A DNA stretch of 64,000 nt from Scleromatobacter humisilvae (GTDB lineage: Bacteria > Pseudomonadota > Gammaproteobacteria > Burkholderiales > Burkholderiaceae_C): the NCBI RefSeq assembly GCF_023231945.1, contig NZ_JAJLJH010000005.1, positions 217,104-281,103 of the forward strand. The letters are read 5' to 3'. The number at the start of each line of letters is the position of its first letter. Within the stretch, counting starts at the first letter, position 1. The notes under the pieces are model-generated. The model made no database searches and had not been told where the DNA came from. It saw only the letters and a list, made by a program, of their open reading frames with translations. Both the position numbers and the translations under genes were made by a program. Below are positions 19,134 to 30,118 of this stretch, piece by piece.

Positions 19134-20918
19134 CTAGGTGCGGAACCAGTCGTGGATGCCCGACATGTCCAGGTCCCAGCCGGTGAGCGGCGCCGAGATC
19201 GACTTGCTCAGCGCCGTGACCTGCGCGCGCACCGCCACCGGCACGACGTAGCCGGCGTTGCAGGCCATGTCGTTCATCTGGATGAACAGCGCGGCGCGCT
19301 TGACCGGGTCGAGCTCGTTCTCCGACGCGCGAAACGCCTTGTCGTACTCCGGGCTGGACCAGCGGCACTTGTTCGCCAGCTGCCAGCCGTTGGACTTCTG
19401 GCAGATTTCCCACGACACCCATTGCTGCATCGTGCGATCGGGGTCGGTGCCGGCGCGGCTGTTGAGGAACATCTCGATGTCCGAGAAGAACTTGCCGTAG
19501 GTGTCCGGGTTGGTCAGGTCCGACGAGAAGAACACCGACGCCTGCACCGTCTTCAGCTCGATCTCGATGCCGGCCTTGCTGCAGGCCTGCTTGACGATGG
19601 CCTGCACCTTCTGGCGCACCGAGTTGATCGAAGTCTGGAAGACCAGCTTCAGGCGCTTGCCGTCCTTGGCGCGCACGCCGTCGGCGCCGCGCTTCCATCC
19701 GGCGGCGTCGAGCAGCGCGTTGGCCTTGTCGACGTTGAACTCGGCGACGATCGCCTTGCTGTTGTACTGCGCCGGGTTGTTGAGCGCGTTCGCCGTGGCC
19801 GCGGCGGCGCGGCCGTAGACGAAGTCCTCGATGCTCTTGCGATCGATCAACAGCCCGAACGCCTTGCGCACCGCCGGGTCCGAGAAGGCGAAGTGCTTCG
19901 ACTTCACGCTGGCGCGCTCGCCGTCGACCTCGGCCCAGGGGTCGGCCGCGTTGAGGAAGATCGACTCGGGATTGCCGGACGGCTTGAACACGACGCGGCC
20001 CTTGCCGGAAGCCTCCATCGTCTTCAACACGTTGTCCTCGACCTGGATGTTCCAGGCGTAGTCGAACTCGCCGGTCTGCAGCACCGCGCGCGCGGCCGAC
20101 GTGGCGTCGCCGCCGCCCTTCATCTCGATGGTGTCGAAGAACGGCCGGTTGGGCAGGTGGTAGTTCGGATTCAGCTCGCCGCGCACGAGGTCGCCCGGCG
20201 TGAAGGCGACGAACCTGTACGGGCCGGTGCCCACGGGCTTCTGGTTGGCCGGCGCCTCGCGCGACTTCGCGCCCACGTAGCCCGAGAACAGGTGCTTGGG
20301 GATCAGCCAGAGGTTGCAGCTGCGATCCCAGATGGGCGTCGGCTTGAGGAAGTTGATGCGCACCGTGTGGACGTCGATCTTCTCGACGCTCCTGACGTTC
20401 GCGTAGAAGCCGACGCTGAACGCCCCGCCGGCCGGATCCGTGGCGTACTGCCAGTTGAAGACGACGTCGTCGGCCGTGAACGGCTGGCCGTCGTGCCATT
20501 GCACGTTCTGCTTCAGCTTCCAGGTGGTGGACAGGCCGTCGGCCGCGATGCCGCCGTTGGCACGGGTCGGGATCTCGGCGGCCAGCACCGGCACCAGCGC
20601 GCCGTCGGCGTCGTAGCGTGCGAGCGACTCGTAGAACGGGCGCGAGCCTTCCTGGTCCTTGGTGCCGGTGGCGAAGTGCGGGTTGAGCAGCGTCGGGCCT
20701 TGCCACAGCAGCAGGCGCAGCGGGCCGCCGCCGCCGCGCTTGGTCGGCTTGTAGGGCGCCTCGATGCTGCTGCCCTGGGCGACGGCGACGTCGGCCAGCA
20801 TGGCCGATGCCAGCGGCACGCCCACGCCCAGCGCCACCATGCGGGCGATGAAGTCGCGCCGCGCCAGCTTGCCGTCGCGCACCTGGTCGACCAGGTCGCG
20901 CAGTGTCGTTTCGTTCAT
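19134..20918 (-). CDS. Family 5 extracellular solute-binding protein, Tat-type signal
   Basis: Periplasmic binding protein for the minus-strand importer, 594 residues. The N terminus LARRDFIARMVALGVGVPLA resembles a twin-arginine signal, unlike the Sec-type signals of the OppA pair next door. SBP_bac_5 features include LKQNVQWHDGQPFTADDVVF and PVGTGPYRFV. A strong GGGAGG lies 5 nt before the ATG. Ligand unknown; peptide or opine-like substrates are typical. It is longer than ordinary DppA proteins of about 530 residues. Confidence 0.9.
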   Translation of the reverse strand: MNETTLRDLVDQVRDGKLARRDFIARMVALGVGVPLASAMLADVAVAQGSSIEAPYKPTKRGGGGPLRLLLWQGPTLLNPHFATGTKDQEGSRPFYESLARYDADGALVPVLAAEIPTRANGGIAADGLSTTWKLKQNVQWHDGQPFTADDVVFNWQYATDPAGGAFSVGFYANVRSVEKIDVHTVRINFLKPTPIWDRSCNLWLIPKHLFSGYVGAKSREAPANQKPVGTGPYRFVAFTPGDLVRGELNPNYHLPNRPFFDTIEMKGGGDATSAARAVLQTGEFDYAWNIQVEDNVLKTMEASGKGRVVFKPSGNPESIFLNAADPWAEVDGERASVKSKHFAFSDPAVRKAFGLLIDRKSIEDFVYGRAAAATANALNNPAQYNSKAIVAEFNVDKANALLDAAGWKRGADGVRAKDGKRLKLVFQTSINSVRQKVQAIVKQACSKAGIEIELKTVQASVFFSSDLTNPDTYGKFFSDIEMFLNSRAGTDPDRTMQQWVSWEICQKSNGWQLANKCRWSSPEYDKAFRASENELDPVKRAALFIQMNDMACNAGYVVPVAVRAQVTALSKSISAPLTGWDLDMSGIHDWFRT

Positions 20919-21163
20919 GGAGCCTCCCGCCGTGTCCGGGCGTGTGTCGCCGGTGTAGGCCGGACTCTAGGGGAATGCCAACGGGCGCGAGTAAGGGTCT
21001 ACGCGCAGCCCGCAGTCGGGGCGCACGAAGGCGGTGCGATGCACCAGCATGTCCACTGGTTCCTACCCGGTGCGCGAAGCTGTTCGAGGTGATCCAATGC
21101 CTGCGCGCCCGATGCGGGCGCGAGAGCGCCAGAGCGATGCCGTCGCGTCGAGGGAACCCCTGC
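20919..21163. other. Shared control region of the two peptide-transport operons
   Basis: This 245-bp gap lies between the divergent binding-protein genes. It holds the GGGAGG ribosome site of the minus-strand gene, a CGCGCCC/GGGCGCG stem-loop (21104-21122) 42 nt upstream of the first oppA, and the AGGGA for that gene. No gene or clear promoter was identified. Confidence 0.5.
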
Positions 21164-22783
21164 ATGCCGATCGATCTGCTTCGCCAGTCTGCGCGCCTGG
21201 GCGCGTGGGCCGTCCTCGGTGCGGGCCTGTGCGCCTCCGCGGCCGTCATCCCGCCCGGCACGCCGCTCGCGGCGAAGCAGGAGATGGTGCGCAACAACGG
21301 CGAGGAACCCGAGTCTCTCGACCCGGCGCTGACCGAGTCGACCGCCGCCGGCAACATCCTGCAGGACCTGTTCGAGGGCCTGACCGCCGTCGACGATCAC
21401 GGCCGGGTCGTGGCCGGTGTGGCGCAGTCGTGGCAGCAGACCGACCCGGCCACCTGGGTCTTCAAGCTGCGCCGGGATGCTCGCTGGTCCAATGGCGAGC
21501 CGGTCACAGCGCAGGATTTCGTCTACGGCTGGCAGCGACTGGTCGACCCGAAGACCGCCGCGCCGCAGGGCGCGATCTACGGCGCCTATCTCCTCAACGG
21601 CCTTGCCATCACGCAGGGCAGGATGCCGGCGTCCGCGCTCGGCGTACGCGCGATCGACGCCGGCACGCTGGAGGTCAGGACCGCCGGCCCGCTGACCTTC
21701 CTGCCGATGCTGCTGGTCAGCCCGCCGTTCAGCCCGGTGCCGCGAGCGACCGTCGAGAAGTTCGGCCGCGACTGGACCAAGCCGGGCAACATGGTCAGCG
21801 ACGGCGCCTACGTGCTGAAGGACTGGCAGGTCAACAGCAAGGTCGTCGTCGAGAAGAGCCCGAAGTACTGGGACGCCGCCAACGTCGCGCTCACGCGGGT
21901 GACCTACCTGGCCGTGGCGGACGGCAACGCCGACCTGAAGCTCTACCAGTCCGGCGAGGAGGACATGGTGCTGCGCCTGCCGCCTGGCACGTACGCCTCG
22001 CTCAAGGCCCAGTATCCGAAGGACATCCACACCAGCGTGCTGGTCGCGATGCGCTTCTACAGCCTGAACACCGCCGACCCCTTGCTCAGGGACGTCCGCG
22101 TGCGCAAGGCGCTGTCCATGGTGATCGATCGCGAGATCCTGGCCGGCAAGATCACGGCCGATGGCCAGACGGCGCTCTACGGCATGACCGTCAAGGGCAG
22201 CGAAGGCGTCGACCCGGTGCGCTACGACTGGGCCGACTGGCCGATGGACAGGCGCGTTGCCGAGGCCCGCAGGCTGCTCGCCGAGGCCGGCGTGAAGCCC
22301 GGCACGCGGCTGGGCTTCGTCTACAACACCAGCGAGTACTACAAGAAGATGGCGATCTTCACGGCCTCCGAGTGGAAGACCAAGCTGGGCCTCGACACCG
22401 GACTCGACGCCATGGAGCTGAAGGTGCTGATGCGCCGATCGCACGACGGCAACTTCCAGGTCGGCCGCAAGAACTGGACGCCCGGCTACGCCGACATCAC
22501 CGGCTTCCTGCAGCTGGTGCAATGCGGCGCGGAGGAGAACGACAGCCGCAGCTGCAACCAGGCCGCCGACGACCTGATCCACCAGGCGAGCGCGCTGTCC
22601 GACCCCGCCAGGCGCAAGGCGCTGATGACGCAGGCGACGCGGCTCGAGATGGACGACTACCCGATGATCCCGCTGCTGCAGATGTCCGTCGCGCGGCTCG
22701 TCAAGCCGTGGATCGGCGGCTACGACGACGCCAACGACCAGGACGCGTTCCGCAGCAAGGATTTCTACGTGATCAGGCACTGA
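21164..22783 (+). CDS. oppA: Oligopeptide-binding protein, first OppA paralogue
   Basis: Periplasmic binding protein of 539 residues with a Sec signal (SARLGAWAVLGAGLCASAAV). The mature start PPGTPLAAKQEMVRNNGEEP is the OppA signature. Other SBP_bac_5 regions are KLRRDARWSNGEPVTAQDFV and the C-terminal PMIPLLQMSVARLVKPWIGG. The ATG at 21164 is preceded by AGGGA; ATG 21137 is a longer in-frame alternative. It is a close paralogue of the next gene and heads the oppABCDF operon. Confidence 0.93.
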   Translation: MPIDLLRQSARLGAWAVLGAGLCASAAVIPPGTPLAAKQEMVRNNGEEPESLDPALTESTAAGNILQDLFEGLTAVDDHGRVVAGVAQSWQQTDPATWVFKLRRDARWSNGEPVTAQDFVYGWQRLVDPKTAAPQGAIYGAYLLNGLAITQGRMPASALGVRAIDAGTLEVRTAGPLTFLPMLLVSPPFSPVPRATVEKFGRDWTKPGNMVSDGAYVLKDWQVNSKVVVEKSPKYWDAANVALTRVTYLAVADGNADLKLYQSGEEDMVLRLPPGTYASLKAQYPKDIHTSVLVAMRFYSLNTADPLLRDVRVRKALSMVIDREILAGKITADGQTALYGMTVKGSEGVDPVRYDWADWPMDRRVAEARRLLAEAGVKPGTRLGFVYNTSEYYKKMAIFTASEWKTKLGLDTGLDAMELKVLMRRSHDGNFQVGRKNWTPGYADITGFLQLVQCGAEENDSRSCNQAADDLIHQASALSDPARRKALMTQATRLEMDDYPMIPLLQMSVARLVKPWIGGYDDANDQDAFRSKDFYVIRH

Positions 22784-22873
22784 TCCCGTGGCCCGGAACC
22801 TGCTTCTCGGGATTGACGAGCGACCCCTATACTTCACCGCGCCGTGTCCCCGTCATTCTTGGAGTCTTCCGCA

Positions 22874-24499
22874 ATGAGCCCGCGTCGCCAGCCACCGCTC
22901 GCACGAGCCCTTCTTGTCCTGGCACTCGGCGCGATCGCCGTCGCGACGGCGACCGCCGCCACCATTCCCCCGGGCACGCAGCTGGCGGCCAAGCAGGAGA
23001 TGGTGCGCAACAACGGCGCCGAGCCGGAGTCGCTCGATCCGGCCTACATCGAGTCGGTCAACGGCGCGGAGATCGAGCGCGACCTGTTCGAGGGCCTGAC
23101 GTCCACCAACCATCACGGCGACGTCGTGCCCGGCGTGGCCGAATCGTGGAAGCAGGCCGACGCCACGACCTGGGTCTTCACGCTGCGCAAGACGGCGGTC
23201 TGGTCCAACGGCCAGCCCGTCACGGCCGACGACTTCGTCTATGCGTGGCGGCGCTTCCTCGATCCGAAGACCGCGTCCAAGATCGCGAGCACCTACGGCA
23301 TCTACCTGCTCAACGGCCTCGACGTCGTCGGCGGCAAGAAGCCGGTGACCGAGCTCGGCGTGCGGGCGATCGACAAGGAGACGCTGGAGGTCAGGACCGC
23401 CGGGCCGGTGTCGTTCCTGCCGCAGGTCGTGTCGGTGGCGCAGTATTCGCCGCAGCCGAAGGCGACGATCGAGAAGTTCGGGCGCGACTGGACCAAGCCG
23501 GGCAACATCGTGGGCAACGGCGCCTTCGTGCTGAAGGACTGGTCGGTCAACAGCAAGGTCGTCATCGAGAAGAACCCGAAGTACTGGGACGCGGCCAACG
23601 TGCAGCTGACGCGGGTGACCTTCCTGTGCGTGGAGGACAACAACGCCGACCTGAAGCTGTACCAGTCCGGCGAGGAGGACTTCATGCAGCAGCTGGCGCC
23701 CGGCGCGTACACGGCGCTCAAGGCGCAGTACCCGGCCGAGATGCACAACGGGCCGATGCTGGGCATCCGCTACTACTCGCTGAACAACCTTGATCCGCTG
23801 CTCAAGGACATCCGCGTGCGCAAGGCGCTGTCGATGGTGATCGACCGCGACATCCTCGCGAGCAAGGTGACCGCCGACGGCCAGGCGCCGTTGTATGGCC
23901 TGGCGGTCAAGGGCCTGGCGGGCATCAGCCAGACCCGCTACGACTGGGCCGACTGGCCCATGGACAAGCGCGTCGCGGAGGCCAGGAAGCTGCTGGCCGA
24001 CGCCGGCGTGAAGCCGGGCACGCACGTGAAGTTCACGTACAACAACAGCGACTATCACAAGAAGATGGCGATCTTCGCGGCCTCCGAGTGGAAGACCAAG
24101 CTGGGCCTCGAGACCGACATGGACAGCCTCGAGTTCAAGGTGCTGATCCGCAAGCGCCACGACGGCGACTACCAGATCGGCCGCAACGGCTGGATCGCCA
24201 CCTTCAACGACGCGACGATCTTCCTGGCGCTGGTGCAGTGCGGCTCGGAGTCCAACGACGACAAGAACTGCAACCCCAAGGCCGACGAGCTGATCGTGCA
24301 GGGCAACCAGCAGACGGATCCGGCCAGGCGCGAGGCGTTGCTGACGCAGGCCGCCAAGCTCGTGATGGACGACTATCCGATGATCCCGCTGCTGCAGTAC
24401 ACGGTGCCCCGGCTGATCAAGCCCTGGATCGGCGGCTACGACGATACGAACGGCACGGATCGCTATCGCAGCAAGGACTTCTACATCGTGAAGCACTGA
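22874..24499 (+). CDS. oppA: Oligopeptide-binding protein, second OppA paralogue
   Basis: 541 residues with the signal LARALLVLALGAIAVATATA. It matches the first paralogue over its whole length: AAKQEMVRNNG near the mature N terminus, YDWADWPMD near the middle and KPWIGGYDD near the C terminus are shared, so this is a tandem duplication that has since diverged. A GGAG precedes the ATG by 10 nt. Two binding proteins feeding one permease would widen the peptide range. Confidence 0.93.
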   Translation: MSPRRQPPLARALLVLALGAIAVATATAATIPPGTQLAAKQEMVRNNGAEPESLDPAYIESVNGAEIERDLFEGLTSTNHHGDVVPGVAESWKQADATTWVFTLRKTAVWSNGQPVTADDFVYAWRRFLDPKTASKIASTYGIYLLNGLDVVGGKKPVTELGVRAIDKETLEVRTAGPVSFLPQVVSVAQYSPQPKATIEKFGRDWTKPGNIVGNGAFVLKDWSVNSKVVIEKNPKYWDAANVQLTRVTFLCVEDNNADLKLYQSGEEDFMQQLAPGAYTALKAQYPAEMHNGPMLGIRYYSLNNLDPLLKDIRVRKALSMVIDRDILASKVTADGQAPLYGLAVKGLAGISQTRYDWADWPMDKRVAEARKLLADAGVKPGTHVKFTYNNSDYHKKMAIFAASEWKTKLGLETDMDSLEFKVLIRKRHDGDYQIGRNGWIATFNDATIFLALVQCGSESNDDKNCNPKADELIVQGNQQTDPARREALLTQAAKLVMDDYPMIPLLQYTVPRLIKPWIGGYDDTNGTDRYRSKDFYIVKH

Positions 24500-24515
24500 G
24501 GCGGGCGAACCCGAC

Positions 24516-25436
24516 ATGTGGGCCTACGTCGTCAGACGCCTCCTCGTCACGATCCCCACGGTGCTCGCCGTGGTGACGATCTGCTACCTGCTGCTGCACT
24601 TCACGCCGGGCGGCCCGTTCGACAGCGAGCGCAAGGTGTCCGACGCGGTGCTGGCCAACCTGCAGGCCAAGTACCACCTCGACATGCCGCTGTGGAAGCA
24701 GTACCTGTATTACCTGGACAGCCTGCTGCACGGCGATCTCGGGGCGTCGTTCCGCTACGCCGACTGGTCGGTCAACGACCTCGTCGCGCGGGCGCTGCCG
24801 GTGTCGCTGGCGATCGGCGGCACCGCGATGGTCATCGCGGTGGTCGTCGGCGTGGCGATCGGCATCGTCGCGGCGCTGCGCCAGAACAGCGCGGTCGACT
24901 ACGCCGTCATGCTGGTCGGCAACGTGGGCAGCGTGCTGCCCTCATTCGTGCTCGGGCCGGTTCTGGTGCTCGTCTTCGCGATCGCGCTGCCGTGGCTGCC
25001 GTCGGGGGGCTGGGACGACTTCGCGCCGCGCTACATGATCCTGCCGATCGCGCTGCTCACGCTGATCAACATCTCCACGATCGGCCGCATCATGCGCGGC
25101 AGCCTGATCGAGGTGCTCAGCTCCAACTTCATCCGCACCGCGCGCGCCAAGGGCCTGCCGATGCGCGTGGTCGTGATGCGTCACGCGCTGCGGCCGGCGC
25201 TTCTGCCGGTCGTCTCGGTGATCGGGCCGCTGGCGATCGCGTCGATCACGTCGGCCATCGTCACCGAGTCCTGGTTCTCGATTCCCGGGCTGGGCAAGCT
25301 GATCGTCAACGGCGCCTCCGACCGCGACTACACGCTGGTGCTCGGGCTCGTCGTGCTGGTCACGGTGCTGGCGGTGTTCCTGAACCTGGTCGTCGACCTG
25401 ATGTACGCCTGGCTCGACCCGAAGATCCGATATTGA
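24516..25436 (+). CDS. oppB: Oligopeptide transport permease OppB
   Basis: Permease subunit of 306 residues. MWAYVVRRLLVTIPTVLAVV and LLHFTPGGPFDSER match OppB closely, and the EAA loop is RTARAKGLPMRVVVMRHALR. It starts 16 nt after the second oppA and its TGA overlaps the oppC ATG (TGATG). Confidence 0.95.
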   Translation: MWAYVVRRLLVTIPTVLAVVTICYLLLHFTPGGPFDSERKVSDAVLANLQAKYHLDMPLWKQYLYYLDSLLHGDLGASFRYADWSVNDLVARALPVSLAIGGTAMVIAVVVGVAIGIVAALRQNSAVDYAVMLVGNVGSVLPSFVLGPVLVLVFAIALPWLPSGGWDDFAPRYMILPIALLTLINISTIGRIMRGSLIEVLSSNFIRTARAKGLPMRVVVMRHALRPALLPVVSVIGPLAIASITSAIVTESWFSIPGLGKLIVNGASDRDYTLVLGLVVLVTVLAVFLNLVVDLMYAWLDPKIRY

Positions 25437-26320
25437 TGACTGCCGCTCTCACTCCCGTCGACATCGCCCCCGCCGGGCGCAGCCCGTGGCGAGACGCCCG
25501 CGTGCGCTTCCTGCGCAACCGCGCCGCGGTCGCCAGCGTCGTCGTGCTCTCGATCATCGCGCTGGCGTGCGTGTTCGGCCCGATGCTGCTGCCCAACGCG
25601 TTCGACTCCGTCGACTGGAACCTGATGAGCGCCGCGCCGACGCGCGCCGGCTGGCACCTGTTCGGCACCGACGAGCTCGGGCGCGACCTGCTGGTGCGCA
25701 CGCTGATCGGCGGGCGCATCTCGCTGCTGGTGGGCGTGCTGGCGACGCTGGTGTCGGTGACGATCGGCGTCGTCTGGGGCGCCGTGGCGGGCTTCGCCGG
25801 CGGGCGTGTCGACAGCGTGATGATGCGCATCGTCGATATGGCCTACGCCGTGCCGTACCTGCTGATCGCCATCCTCGTGGTCACCGTGTTCGGGCGCGAC
25901 ATCCTGCTGGTGGTCGCGGCGATCGCGGCGTTCTCGTGGCTGGACATGGCGCGCGTGGTGCGCGGCCAGACGCTGTCGATCAAGTCGCGCGAGTTCGTCG
26001 AAGCCGCGCGCGCGATCGGCGTGCCCACGTGGCGCATCATCTTCCAGCACGTCGTGCCCAACCTGATGGGCGTGGTCGTGATCTACACGTCCATCGTCGT
26101 GCCGGGCGTGATCCTGAGCGAGTCGGTGCTGTCGTTCCTCGGTCTTGGCGTGCAGGAGCCGATGACCAGCTGGGGCGTGCTGATCCACGACGGCGCCGCC
26201 GTGATGTCGGCCACGCCGTGGATGCTGCTGTTCCCGGCCGCGGCGCTGTCGATCACGCTGTATTGCGCCAACTTCATCGGCGACGGCCTGCGCGACGCGC
26301 TCGACCCGAAGGAGCGCTGA
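25436..26320 (+). CDS. oppC: Oligopeptide transport permease OppC
   Basis: Permease subunit of 294 residues starting at the ATG that overlaps the oppB stop. [20 protein letters not shown] is the conserved OppC/DppC region, the EAA loop is [20 protein letters not shown], and the C terminus [15 protein letters not shown] is standard. One base separates it from oppD. Confidence 0.95.
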   Translation: MTAALTPVDIAPAGRSPWRDARVRFLRNRAAVASVVVLSIIALACVFGPMLLPNAFDSVDWNLMSAAPTRAGWHLFGTDELGRDLLVRTLIGGRISLLVGVLATLVSVTIGVVWGAVAGFAGGRVDSVMMRIVDMAYAVPYLLIAILVVTVFGRDILLVVAAIAAFSWLDMARVVRGQTLSIKSREFVEAARAIGVPTWRIIFQHVVPNLMGVVVIYTSIVVPGVILSESVLSFLGLGVQEPMTSWGVLIHDGAAVMSATPWMLLFPAAALSITLYCANFIGDGLRDALDPKER

Positions 26321-26321
26321 G

Positions 26322-27318
<997 letters not shown>

Positions 27319-27326
<8 letters not shown>

Positions 27327-28320
27327 GCCGCTGCTGTCGGTGCGCGACCTCAAGGTGCACTTCAGGGTGCGCGACCGCAAGGCCTGGCCGTGGACGGCCG
27401 CCGCCACGCTCAAGGCCGTCGACGGCGTGTCCTTCGAACTGCGCGCCGGCGAGACGCTGGGCATCGTGGGCGAATCGGGCTGCGGCAAGTCGACGCTGGC
27501 GCGCGCCTGCCTCAACCTGATCCCGGCCACCGGCGGCGAGGTCGTGTGGGCGGGCAAGACGCTGCGGCCCGACGACCACGCCGCGTGGCTGGCGGCGCGG
27601 CGCGACATCCAGATCATCTTCCAGGACCCTCTGGCGTCGCTGAACCCGCGCATGACCGTCGCGCGCATCATCGGCGAGCCGCTGCGCGTCCACCGCCCCG
27701 AGCTGAGCGACGACGAGGTGCACGCGAAGGTCGCCGCGGTGATGGCCGAGGTGGGCCTGACGCCGCAGCAGATCAACCGCTACCCGCACGAGTTCTCCGG
27801 CGGCCAGTGCCAGCGCATCGGCATCGCGCGGGCGCTGGTGCTCGAGCCGAAGCTCATCATCTGCGACGAGCCGGTGTCGGCGCTCGACGTCTCGATCCGC
27901 GCGCAGATCGTCAACCTGCTGCAGGAGCTGCAACGCCGCAAGGGCCTGGCGTTGATCTTCATCGCGCACGACCTCGCGGTGGTCAAGCACATCAGCGACC
28001 GCGTGCTGGTGCTCTACATGGGCAAGGCGATGGAACTCGCCGAAAGCGACGCGCTGTACGCGCGGCCGGGGCACCCGTACACCGAGGCGCTGCTGTCGGC
28101 GATCCCGATCCCCGACCCGCGCATCGAGCGCAGCAAGGTGCTGCAGCTGCTGTCCGGCGACATGCCCTCGCCGATCGACCCGCCGTCGGGCTGCGTGTTC
28201 CGCACGCGTTGTCCGAAGGCGATCGCGGTCTGTGCGCAGGAGCGACCCGCGTTGCGGCAGCTCGATGCCGAGACGGCGGCGGCCTGCCTGCTCGCGGCGG
28301 AACGTGCGGATCGAACGTAG
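27319..28320 (+). CDS. oppF: Oligopeptide transport ATPase OppF
   Basis: 333 residues starting at GTG 27319 inside oppD. Walker [16 protein letters not shown], signature [16 protein letters not shown] and Walker [13 protein letters not shown] are intact; the C-terminal cluster is [15 protein letters not shown]. In the signature a Cys stands where Arg is common (GGQCQR). Last gene of the opp operon; the tRNA-Arg terminator region follows. Confidence 0.95.
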
Positions 28321-28353
28321 AAAAGCCCCGCCAATCACGGATCGGCGAGGCTT
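28321..28353 (-). terminator. Rho-independent terminator of tRNA-Arg
   Basis: On the minus strand AAGCCTCGCC and GGCGGGGCTT form a 10-bp stem with one U-G pair and an 11-nt loop, continuing into TTTT. It begins 6 nt after the tRNA CCA. In the plus direction the same stem has a C-A mismatch and no T tract, so it probably serves the tRNA and only weakly oppF. Confidence 0.8.
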
Positions 28354-28359
28354 CGCATC

Positions 28360-28436
28360 TGGCGCGCCCGACACGGTTCGAACGTGCGACCCCTGCCTTC
28401 GGAGGGCAGTACTCTATCCAGCTGAGCTACGGGCAC
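28360..28436 (-). tRNA. tRNA-Arg, anticodon CCG
   Basis: A 77-nt cloverleaf on the minus strand. The acceptor stem GTGCCCG pairs with CGGGCGC (one G-U), the anticodon arm is CTGCC-CTCCGAA-GGCAG with anticodon CCG, the T arm carries GTTCGAAC, and CCA is encoded at 28360-28362. It reads CGG codons, frequent in this GC-rich sequence. Confidence 0.95.
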
Positions 28437-28488
28437 TGAAGGCGCAAGTTTAGCCGATCGTGGGCGCGGGCCCGTCACGCGGGCGCTT

Positions 28489-28494
28489 TAGACT
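28489..28494 (+). promoter_or_regulatory. -10 hexamer of the Nudix gene, leaderless spacing
   Basis: TAGACT is followed by six bases and the ATG at 28501. There is no room for a Shine-Dalgarno between promoter and start. Confidence 0.4.
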
Positions 28495-28500
28495 GGCTCG

Positions 28501-29436
28501 ATGACGCAACACTCCTGGCCCGCCATCGCGCTGGCGCGGGCCTGCGACGGCCCGCCGCGCATCCCGTTCGTGCTGATGGACGAGCGCGGCCCCGTGCTTG
28601 GGTCGGTGGCGATCCGCCACCTCGACGCGCTGCGCGAATGGCCCGACGCCTTCGAGCTGCTGGCGGCCGACGACGGCACGCCGAGGGCGCTCGCGCTGCG
28701 CCTGCCCGCGCACGCGCGTGACGCGCGCCTCGCGCAGGTCCATGCGCGGCTGCGCGCGGACGGGCTGATCGTCGCATGGCGCGACGAGCCCTATCCGCTG
28801 CGCGACCGCCGCGGCGGCGAGCACGGCAGGCTGGAGCGCGCCGCCACTCGCTTCTGGGGCATGCTGACGCTGGGCGCGCATTGCAACGGCTACGTGGCCG
28901 ATGCGTCGGGCCGCCCGACGCATCTGTGGATCGCGCGGCGCTCGCTGACCAAGCCGACCGATCCCGGGCGGCTCGACAACCTGATCGGCGGCGGCGTGCC
29001 TGCGGGGCAGTCGCCGCGCGACGCCGTCGTGCGCGAAGGCTGGGAGGAGGCCGGGCTCGAGGCGCGGCAGATGGCCGGGCTCGCGACGGGCGGGCTGGTC
29101 GACCTCGAGTGCGACATCCCGGAAGGCCGCCAGCACGAACGCCTGCACGTGTTCGACCTCGCGCTGCCCGCTGGCCTCGTCCCGCGCAACATCGACGGCG
29201 AGGTCGCCGAGCATCGCCTGATGCCGGTGGCCGAGGCGCTCGCACGCGCGGCCGCCGGCGAGCTGACCACCGACGCGGCGCTCGCGACGCTGGACTTCGC
29301 GGTTCGTCACGGCCTGGTTGAACCGGCCCCGGGCGCGCGGGAATCCACTCCGGCGGTGCTGACGGCGGCGCAGCGACGGGCCTTCGAGGCGCTCCGACCC
29401 ACGATCTCGGGGAGTTGTAAGGGCTTGAAGGGCTGA
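28501..29436 (+). CDS. Nudix hydrolase with N-terminal DUF4743 domain
   Basis: 311 residues: an N-terminal DUF4743-like domain (about 1-115) and a Nudix domain (about 120-280), the architecture of the Tnr3/thiamine-pyrophosphate-pyrophosphatase-like group. The Nudix box is GGGVPAGQSPRDAVVREGWE followed by EAGL. The REGWEE metal-binding helix is present, but the first conserved Glu of the G-x5-E pattern is Gln here. Substrate unknown. It is divergent from the tRNA gene. Confidence 0.88.
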   Translation: MTQHSWPAIALARACDGPPRIPFVLMDERGPVLGSVAIRHLDALREWPDAFELLAADDGTPRALALRLPAHARDARLAQVHARLRADGLIVAWRDEPYPLRDRRGGEHGRLERAATRFWGMLTLGAHCNGYVADASGRPTHLWIARRSLTKPTDPGRLDNLIGGGVPAGQSPRDAVVREGWEEAGLEARQMAGLATGGLVDLECDIPEGRQHERLHVFDLALPAGLVPRNIDGEVAEHRLMPVAEALARAAAGELTTDAALATLDFAVRHGLVEPAPGARESTPAVLTAAQRRAFEALRPTISGSCKGLKG

Positions 29437-29553
29437 ACTACCATTCAAAGCAACTGAAGTGCGGCGTCAATCGCACTCAACCGAACGGTGTCGCAACGCC
29501 CGGACACTGCCTTCACGATGCCACGCCGCATCCAACGCACGCCCCGCAACGCC

Positions 29554-30093
29554 ATGAACCAGCCAGCCACCCGCTACTCGAGCACCGCCATCGCCCTCCA
29601 CTGGCTGATGGCGCTGGCGATCGTCGGCAACTTCTGCCTGGGCTGGTACATGTCGGACCTGCACATGTCGCTGCTGCGGCTCAAGCTCTTCAACTATCAC
29701 AAGTGGGCGGGCGTGACGATCCTGCTGCTGGCCACGCTGCGCCTGCTGTGGCGCCTGGCCAAGCGGCCGCCGGCCGACCTGCCGGCCCCGAAGTGGCAGC
29801 ACGTCGCCGCGCACGTGACGCACTGGGCGCTGTATGCGCTGTTCTTCGCCGTGCCGCTGGTCGGCTGGGCCTACAGCTCGGCGTCGGGCTTCCCGATCGT
29901 GCTGTTCGGCGTGCTGCCGCTGCCCGACTTCGTCGCCAAGAACCACGAGCTGGCCGAGACGCTGAAGGGCCTGCACGGCACGCTCGCCTGGACGCTGATC
30001 ACGCTGGTCGGCCTGCACATCGCGGCCGTCGGCAAGCACATGGTCATCGACCGCGACGGCCTGCTGCGTCGCATGATGCCCGGCCGCGCCTGA
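29554..30093 (+). CDS. Cytochrome b561-family membrane protein (YceJ-like)
   Basis: Di-haem cytochrome b of 179 residues from MNQPATRYSSTAIALHWLMA. Four hydrophobic segments contain the haem-ligand histidines in ALHWLM, NYHKWAG, LKGLHGT and GLHIAAV. Starts at GTG 29488 or ATG 29518 would add a polar tail that family members lack. It heads a cluster with three yceI genes, like the E. coli yceJ-yceI pair; it likely passes electrons from quinol to a periplasmic acceptor, but the acceptor is unknown. Confidence 0.88.
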   Translation: MNQPATRYSSTAIALHWLMALAIVGNFCLGWYMSDLHMSLLRLKLFNYHKWAGVTILLLATLRLLWRLAKRPPADLPAPKWQHVAAHVTHWALYALFFAVPLVGWAYSSASGFPIVLFGVLPLPDFVAKNHELAETLKGLHGTLAWTLITLVGLHIAAVGKHMVIDRDGLLRRMMPGRA

Positions 30094-30118
30094 ACTCCTT
30101 CGACTGAGAGAAACCACC

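Noticed and set aside
22813..22833. TTGACG and TATACT before the second oppA as a promoter
   Set aside because: The spacer is only 9 nt, far from the 16-18 nt needed.
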